From Guadua angustifolia (taxonomy: Eukaryota > Streptophyta > Magnoliopsida > Poales > Poaceae), in assembly GCA_036346375.1 (NCBI GenBank), contig CM070520.1, positions 19,630,852 through 19,694,851 on the forward strand: a DNA stretch of 64,000 nucleotides. Reading direction: 5' to 3'. This document shows, piece after piece, positions 58,026 to 64,000 of the stretch. Numbering within the stretch: position 1 is the first letter of the stretch; every line of letters starts with the position of its first letter. The translations under genes were made by a program, and so were the position numbers. The notes beneath the pieces were generated by a model. That model made no database searches. It was given only the letters and a program-made list of their open reading frames with translations, and had not been told where the DNA came from.

Positions 58026-60480
58026 CTAGGATAGTTTTTATGGCGTGATACGTCGTGTGCGTTGTTTTTTCACAGAAATAATTTTATTTCTTTTAGTGTT
58101 GTTTTTTTTAAAAATCATCACGTTTTTTTTGCATTTATGTAGGGTCCTTTTTGTGAAAAATAGTTGGAATGATCCAAATGTAACTACATTTTTTTCGGTA
58201 TTTATTTAGGGTCTTTTCACGAAAGATTCATGATTTTTCTGAACCAAAAGGTACTTTTCATAAAAATTCATGGGAAGGACCTACACGTAATTATGTATTT
58301 TTTAAGGGACCTACATGCGAAAAAAATGAGAGAAGTTACCGGTGGCAGCGTGAGTCTCATGAGGAGCCGGTATGACGTGAAAGTGGTCTCTGGCCAGGAA
58401 GTCTTCGATCTTTAGTATAGGTTGTTTTCGCGTCGTAATACGTCGCGTGAGTTGTTTTTTTTCACAGAAACAATTTCGTTTTTTTTCGGCGGCATTTTTT
58501 TAAATCGTCGAAAAAACGTGCGAAATTGTTGAAAAGATACAAACGCAATCATGATTTTTTTGCATTTATCTGGGGTTCTCTCATGAAGAATATACGATTG
58601 CGCTAAATCGAAAGGTACTTTTCATGTAAAATAGCTGGAATAATCCGAATGTAACTACGTTTTTTTCGGCCCTTTCACAAATGTTTTGCAATTTTTTCGA
58701 ACCAAAAGGTCTTTTTCATAAAAAATCACGGGAAGGACCTACACGCGAAAAAAAAGGCAAGCCGGCGTAGTCTTGCGCAGCTTCAAATCTCGTGTGGGTA
58801 TGACGTGGGCGCCTCTTAGGGTGTCAACTTGCGAGGCTTATATAGGTACTAGGATAGTTTTCGCGGCATGATACGCCGCCTGCATTTGTTTTTTTCGCAA
58901 AAACAATTTCTTTTTTATGTGTTTTTAAAAATCATCACATTTTCTTTTGCATTTATCTGGGTCCTCTCATGAAGGAACCGCGATGCTAAATCGAAAGGTC
59001 CTTTTTCGTGAAAAACAGCTGGAATGATCCAAATGTAACTACGTTTTTCTTTGGTATTTATCTAGGGTCCTTTCCCGAAAGATTTCATGATTTTTCTGAA
59101 CCAAAAGGTCCTTTTCGTAAAAAATCGTGGGAAGGACCTACATAATTACACCTTTTTGAGGACCTACACACAAAAAGAAATGAGCGGAGCGGCCGATCGA
59201 GCTGGCCCGCGCTGAGCCACGTGAGGAGCCCAAGAACGTGGAAGTGGTCTCTAACCAAGAAGTCTTCGATCTTTAGTATAGGTTGTTCTCGCGGCGTAAA
59301 ACCCCACGCGCGTTTTTTTCGTAGAAACAATTTCGTTTTTTTTTAGCGATGTTTTTTTTGAATCGTCGAGAAAACGTGCGAAACAGTTGATGTTTTTTTG
59401 CATTTATCTAGGGTCCTCTCATGAAGAATCCGCGATTGCGGTAAATCGAAAGGTCCTTTTCATGAAAAATAGCTGAAATGATCCAAACGTAACTACTTTT
59501 TTTGTGTATTTATTTAGGGCTCTCTCACAAAAGTTTCGCGATTTTTCTCAACCAAAAGGTCCTTTTCGTAAAAAAAACGCGAAATCCATACAAAAAAAGA
59601 GGAGTATACAAGCGCAATCACGTAATTACACATTTTTTGAGGGACCTACATACGAAAAAAGAGGAGTATACAAGCACAATCACACTCTTTTTTTTTGCAT
59701 TTATCTGGGGTCCTTTAACGAAGGATCCGCGATTGCGCTAAACTGAAAGGTCCTTTTCGTGAAAAATAGCTAGAGTGATCCAAACGCAATTACGCTTTTT
59801 TGGTATTTATTTAGGGTCCTCTTGGGGAAGATTCAAGTTTTTTCCGAACCAAAAGATCCTTTTCGTAAAAAACCATGGAAAGGACCTATACGTAATTACG
59901 CAAAGGACCTATACGTAATTATGAATTTTTGAGGGAGATAAATGTGATAAAAATGAGTCGAGCCGTGCGATGAGGGACCGCGAATCTTGTGAAGTTTAAT
60001 AAAGGTACTAGGATAGTTTTCACGACGTGATACGCCGCATGCGTTGCTTTTTTCGCTAAAACAATTTCGTTTTTTTTTCAGTTTTCTTTTTTTTTAATCG
60101 TCGAAAAAACGCATGAAATGGTTGAAAAGATACAAATGCAATCACGTTTTTTTTGCATTTATCTGGGGTCCTCTCACGAAAGATCCGCGATTGCGCTAAA
60201 CCGAAAGGTTCTTTTTGCGAAAAATAACTGGAATGATCCAAACGTAATTACGCTCTTTTTTGGGTATTATTTGGAGACCTCTCGCGGAAGATCCATGTTT
60301 TTTTCCGAACGAGAAAATCGTTTTCGTAAAAAATCGTAGAAAGAACCCATATGTAATTACGTATTTTTTAAGAGATATAAACACACAAAAAAAAATGAGC
60401 CGAGCCCGGCTCGAGCCGAGCGACGAGAGGCTGTCATTCCTTCTATCAGATGATGATGAGATGATGATTATGATGATTCG
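58026..60480 (-). mobile_element. Array of Helitron-like 3' ends and diverged repeats
   Basis: Large units of roughly 400 bp recur. Three starts have the form ACTAGGATAGTTTT followed by an inverted repeat (CTAG at 58026-58029, 58849-58852 and 60008-60011). Two divergent starts are at about 58411 and 59271 (AGTATAGGTTGTT). On the minus strand the 58849 unit ends with GCGGC...GCCGC (stem), 10 nt, then CTAG and a T, the architecture of a Helitron 3' terminus. Inside units, two related blocks of about 100 bp alternate, each with AAAGGTCCTTTTCGT. No Rep/helicase coding is seen, so these would be non-autonomous. Confidence 0.6.
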
Positions 60481-61203
60481 TTTCGGCTCAAGGGGCCGGG
60501 GCTCGTTGATTTTTTTTCCCAGTAGCTAGGATCCAGGGCAATTGTTTATTTTCCAATGCAAAAAGGACCGCATGCCACACAAGTTTTCTGGCCGCGATTT
60601 TTTTTTTCTAGTCGCCAAGGAAAAAAACTCCACACGAGGAAGTCAAGCCGCCAGCAGGACTTCCTCCTCTTCTTTTTGTGCAACACCAACACCCTACTTT
60701 CTTATCTCTAATAAAAAAAATACATGCATGCATATCCACTTAGCCCAGTAACATATGGTCCAATATATACATACAACTCAAAATTCACATATGTACACGT
60801 ATAGCCCACATGCCGCACTCACGTGACTAACCATATACGGTGTTCTCTAGCCTAAACTTTCCGCATGACATTCTTGACCATCAAAACCTCAATTCCTCTC
60901 TGAATCTAGTTCCGAACCTCAGTTAATCTATGAACCTAGTTTCGGTCCCGTCCTCGACCACGTTCGCCCTTAAGCAACACCTGCACATGAACAAACACGG
61001 AAACCGTGTACAAGTACAAATCCACGACTTGACTCAAGATCAGTCTATGCAACCACTTACACGAGCGCATTGCATCAAGCAAAATTATTATTATGCTATC
61101 ACAAGCATATCAAATAATCATCTGAAACAGCAAATAAATAAGCACCAATCGTACCATGATTACAACCACTTTGCAATACCAATTTTATCATTAAGCTAAT
61201 TTT
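60481..61203. other. Intergenic, nothing recognised
   Basis: AT-rich sequence with ATACATGCATGCATATC near 60720. Short open frames at 60542-60751 and 60930-61199 lack any domain or conservation and are not called. Confidence 0.4.
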
Positions 61204-61312
61204 TCAGCACATGATTTCACAGCCAGCGTAGTCCATCATTTTGGCCAAAACTCCCATTATGCCGGCATCCTCCTGGGTTTTGGATTCATGGAATGACACG
61301 AATCCTATCCAT
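61204..61312 (-). pseudogene. Orphan 3'-terminal exon-like sequence, unknown family
   Basis: On the minus strand, after an acceptor-like TTTTTAATTTACAG, one frame reads WIGFVSFHESKTQEDAGIMG and then VLAKMMDYAGCEIMC and stops at 61204-61206. The amino-acid make-up and splice border look like a genuine last exon, but I do not recognise the family and see no upstream exon before the duplicated segment at 61560. It may be a stranded exon or chance. Confidence 0.3.
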
Positions 61313-61559
61313 CTGTAAATTAAAAAGGAAAGAATAAGAATTTTCAATTCAGAATAGATAAGGAATATTAATAGTTATATTAAGACAAAGAAAGGATAAT
61401 GACAGATATGTATTAAAAAAGGACAATATCAGCACAATTTTGCATTTTAGTTATAAACTGATTTAGTTTATTTTTTAAGTCCTTAGCTAACGGCTATGCT
61501 AACTAAGATTTCTTACAATATGGCTCTGATAACAACTTGTGAGATCCTCTCTTTTATAG

Positions 61560-62240
61560 AAGGAAAAGAGCCCGACCCGTGCAGTTACCGCGAATTGTAC
61601 GAGATTTCTCTGGGACCACCTGCTCCCTTGAACGATTCACTCATGGCCGATCGGGGGCATGAATCGCAAATTCAACAAGGTCATGAATCGCAAATTCAAC
61701 AAGATCGAAAAGCGATGATTTTTTTTTTTGTTGGTACTGCAGCCAGGGGGGCAATGAGCCACACCGATGACGAACAGAGTAGGAATGGCTCATGGATGTC
61801 TCCTTGCTTGGATGGGTGCTAGCTCGGAAAAAAAACTCCAAACATGGATGCGCTTTCTTATGTTGTGCACTATTGCTCACTATGCTTGTGATTGACAAGA
61901 GGCCATTGGCTTACATTTAAGTGGTTGAAAACATTTATAGTTGGTATATATTTGAAGTGCATATAATTAGAAAAGGAATGATCTAATTGTTATCTTTGCC
62001 TTGTAGTTAGTCACTGTTTTTTTCAGTGACTTGATATCCAGTTAGCTATAGATGAATCTATACATAAAAGTTTTGAGTGTTTCAGAATCTTTTATAACAT
62101 CAATTGCTTGTTGCTAGAAATATTTCTAAATGGATTATTGTAGTTAATTATTTCAGTCCAATATTGCTGAAGAATCTAAAAGAATCGGGTTACTGATTAC
62201 ATGCTACCAGTTTTAACCAAACCTGAATGTTTGCAGGACT
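61560..62240 (+). repeat. Left part of segmental duplication (copy 2)
   Basis: Counterpart of 29509-30440 with the same order. It contains a small internal duplication (CATGAATCGCAAATTCAACA twice, near 61659 and 61681) and lacks about 90 bp present in copy 1. Confidence 0.7.
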
Positions 62241-62283
62241 CATCTTTGGTCCTGAGTCCTGACAATAAACTAAAATCATCGGT

Positions 62284-62814
62284 TTCCAGCGTGTTGAATT
62301 TGAGGTTGATCCTATGGTTCGGGGAAAAGGGCATTCTGACAATAAAGTTCTGAGTTTCTGGTACTTTCTGTATGAAACTATAGGTCCAGGTACTAGAGTT
62401 GGACAAGTCCTGACAAGAACATTGCCAGTCAAACGTTGTACAATAGAGGTGAAATTTGGCCATTTTGCAAAGGCAGTGGAGGCAACCATTGAGGTTAAAA
62501 TTGTCGAAGGATCAAGTGATTTCCGTGGACGATTTGTTTCATGTACCGATGGTTTTAATGAGGAAGTGGTGCTGCTTGATTCTGGTGATGCTTTGGTACC
62601 TGTTATTGCTGAAGGTTTGATCAAGCTTTCTCGTCGTGTTGTAGTCATAGAAGGAACAGGGGTGCTGAAACTTCATGTGATCACTTGGAAAGGCCATAGC
62701 AAGAATGCTGTTGCCAAAGATAGCTGTACTGCTGAGAAAGATGGTAACAATGGGACTAATGGGGTTGACGCTCAATGTTTCAAAAGATCAAGTGTTTCCC
62801 CTGCTGTAGCTTAA
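62284..62814 (+). pseudogene. DUF6598-type protein, C-terminal exon
   Basis: Open frame from FQRVEFEVDP to TAA at 62812. It carries FEVD, TIEVKFGHFAKAVEATIEVK, GSSDFRGRFVSCT, VVLLDSGDALVPV and RRVVVIEGTGVLKLHV, the ordered signatures of the DUF6598 domain of grass proteins of unknown function. Typical members have an N-terminal half on earlier exons. Here the 5' end is degraded: a stop lies just upstream of 62284 and the acceptor seen in copy 1 is disrupted. So it is most likely a partial gene, although a start at 62314 would give 166 residues. It sits just downstream, on the opposite strand, of an RLP gene, as in copy 1. Confidence 0.6.
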
Positions 62815-63045
62815 GCAAATCAGTCTAGCTCATTGGTTCGGAGTTACTGTAAAACCCGTTTGATGTTTTATATGTGTAGTTCCGATGTCCAAAGCTGTCG
62901 AGCTGCTATGCAATTATGTGTCGATTAGTTACTGAATTAGTGAATTGTATACTTGCCTGACAATCTGACATATTATGAATAGCGTCATTAGTTTATTGCT
63001 TTCATTGCGTGATACATAATTGCACCTGATTCTCTGCATTATCAG

Positions 63046-63126
63046 GCTAATTATCAAAACATTGGGTGTGTCACTCCATCTAAGCCGGCACCAAAGAAGA
63101 GAAAGTTGAGTGAGCAAAGCCCGTGA
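63046..63126 (+). other. Exon-like sequence with a basic nuclear-localisation-type motif
   Basis: After an acceptor-like GCATTATCAG, the frame gives 26 codons, ANYQNIGCVTPSKPAPKKRK then LSEQSP and a stop. PKKRK is a classical monopartite nuclear-localisation motif. It might be an alternative last exon of the DUF6598-type gene 230 bp upstream, or a stranded exon. The corresponding stretch is deleted in copy 1. Confidence 0.3.
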
Positions 63127-63656
63127 GCACTTGATGACTTTTTTCGCTGCCCGTGTGCATGGTCATCACCTTTTGCAATGGAGAACATGCATGTCTACTG
63201 ACCTAGGGTTTCGGTTCATTTACAGGCAGTTCATGGTGCATTTTGCGTTCGATCGTCTTTTGCAAATTTGTGTTACAGCTTCAAACAGTGATGGCTGTGC
63301 CTAGCGTGGATTTGCTATGGTCCTGCTTTCTGCTTTCAATCAATTTAATGTTTAATTAGTTCATGCTGTGTTATTGAGACCGAGATCCTACAAAATATTT
63401 TTCTTCGAGATGGCTCATGTTAAAATTGCTACGAATTTGTCAATTCTCTCAGAATTGGGGTATTCCTGAACAGAAGACAAGACCGGGCTGGAATTGATAA
63501 TATTCATTGCTTGGTCTCAATGAAAATACAAATAGATGGTGTACATGCATTACATGAGCTAATCAAAAATAGACGCGGCAGCACCATGGTACCAGAAAAC
63601 ATACACACACACAATTAGCTTATTGTGGAGTTGTCTTTATTGCGTAGCTTGCCCAA

Positions 63657-64000
63657 CTAACAGGACAAATACGTATATTTTGTCATATACCTTATCAAAA
63701 AGTGGAAATAAGCAATCCTCCATGTTTTTTTGAAGAGCATGGCACAAAACACAACCCATAGGCCAACAACAAATCCTAACCCAAGCCCAAGGTAAAAGAA
63801 CATTGTCTCAGAGACATGTGGAGTTCTCCTGTGATCACCATCGCCTTGCTTTGAGCAAATCCTTCCAAGAAGAGGTCCACAAAGACAATTGTTGCCATTG
63901 TACATGCTTGGAAAGTTTGCATAGAGGGTGTCAAGTTGTGATCCTGATGGTATTCTTCCTGACAGATTATTGTACGATAAGTCCAAGTAGCCAAGAAATG
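63657..64000 (-). CDS. LRR receptor-like protein, second copy (partial, runs off window)
   Basis: The C-terminal 110 or so residues of a second RLP: last LRR (YNNLSGRIPSGSQLDTLYAN), cap (NGNNCLCGPLLGRIC), membrane helix (LGLGLGFVVGLWVVFCAML) and tail ending KYTYLSC. It is highly similar to 30943-31270 but lacks about six residues in the stalk between RIC and KQGDGDH. The tail (FLIRYMTKYTYLSC) is in a shifted frame; the conserved KVYDKIYV tail is readable in another frame. The N-terminal part lies beyond 64000, so intactness cannot be judged. Confidence 0.8.
   Translation of the reverse strand, partial: FLGYLDLSYNNLSGRIPSGSQLDTLYANFPSMYNGNNCLCGPLLGRICSKQGDGDHRRTPHVSETMFFYLGLGLGFVVGLWVVFCAMLFKKTWRIAYFHFLIRYMTKYTYLSC

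Overview
This window is eukaryotic, plant, and almost certainly grass nuclear DNA. The evidence is an LRR receptor-like protein gene of the grass RLP type, a long-chain acyl-CoA synthetase gene whose many small exons carry GT-AG borders, DUF6598-type coding sequence (a family expanded in grasses), and a dense nest of Copia, Gypsy, CACTA, hAT and Helitron-like elements. There are no bacterial features. Genes occupy a small minority of the window.

Layout. (1) 1-28935 is a multi-level transposon nest. A CACTA element, whose DUF4216-type coding region survives at 711-865 and 28701-28935, was split by a Tekay-type LTR element without pol (866-28700, TSD GTTTG). That element's 3' LTR holds an Angela-like solo LTR (3792-5175, TSD CTACT). 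Its polypurine tract was split by a SIRE/Maximus-type Copia element that keeps gag but no pol (5699-22351, TSD TCCCC). The SIRE 5' LTR in turn holds two solo LTRs (15117-18575, TSD CTTTA; 19125-21309, TSD CTTTG). All are on the minus strand. (2) 28936-34507 holds a GC-rich non-genic stretch, a broken DUF6598 fragment, the intact 893-codon LRR receptor-like protein gene (30943-33624, minus) and a foldback element. (3) 35108-50597 (minus) is a LACS gene broken into two parts. A Copia element in LTR-internal-LTR-internal-LTR form (38193-50138) sits where the early-middle exons should be, and a hAT-type MITE interrupts a coding exon. (4) 50640-57545 holds an F-box/DUF295-like fragment, a long Gypsy LTR remnant and a Gypsy integrase fragment. 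(5) 57834-60480 holds a peroxiredoxin Q gene fragment abutting an array of repeats that carry Helitron-type 3' termini. (6) 61560-64000 is a second copy of the 29509-31250 segment, with a better preserved DUF6598 exon and the start (protein C-terminus) of a second receptor-like protein gene that runs off the window.

How the parts relate. The only apparently complete protein-coding gene is the receptor-like protein, a predicted plasma-membrane immune-type receptor without a kinase, and its cytoplasmic tail is shortened by frameshifts. The LACS gene (fatty-acid activation) looks dead on three counts: missing exons, a split by retroelements and a MITE in an exon. I found no CRISPR, operon or prokaryotic defence system. 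The most unusual signals are: a run of hairpins, with apparent compensatory changes, shared by the LTRs of the pol-less Gypsy family; indels between repeat copies that fall mainly at CAG/CTG/CG sites, as would be expected from base-calling errors at methylated CHG sites; the Helitron 3'-end array; and repeated PBS-like motifs and a 17-nt palindromic motif inside the SIRE-type element.
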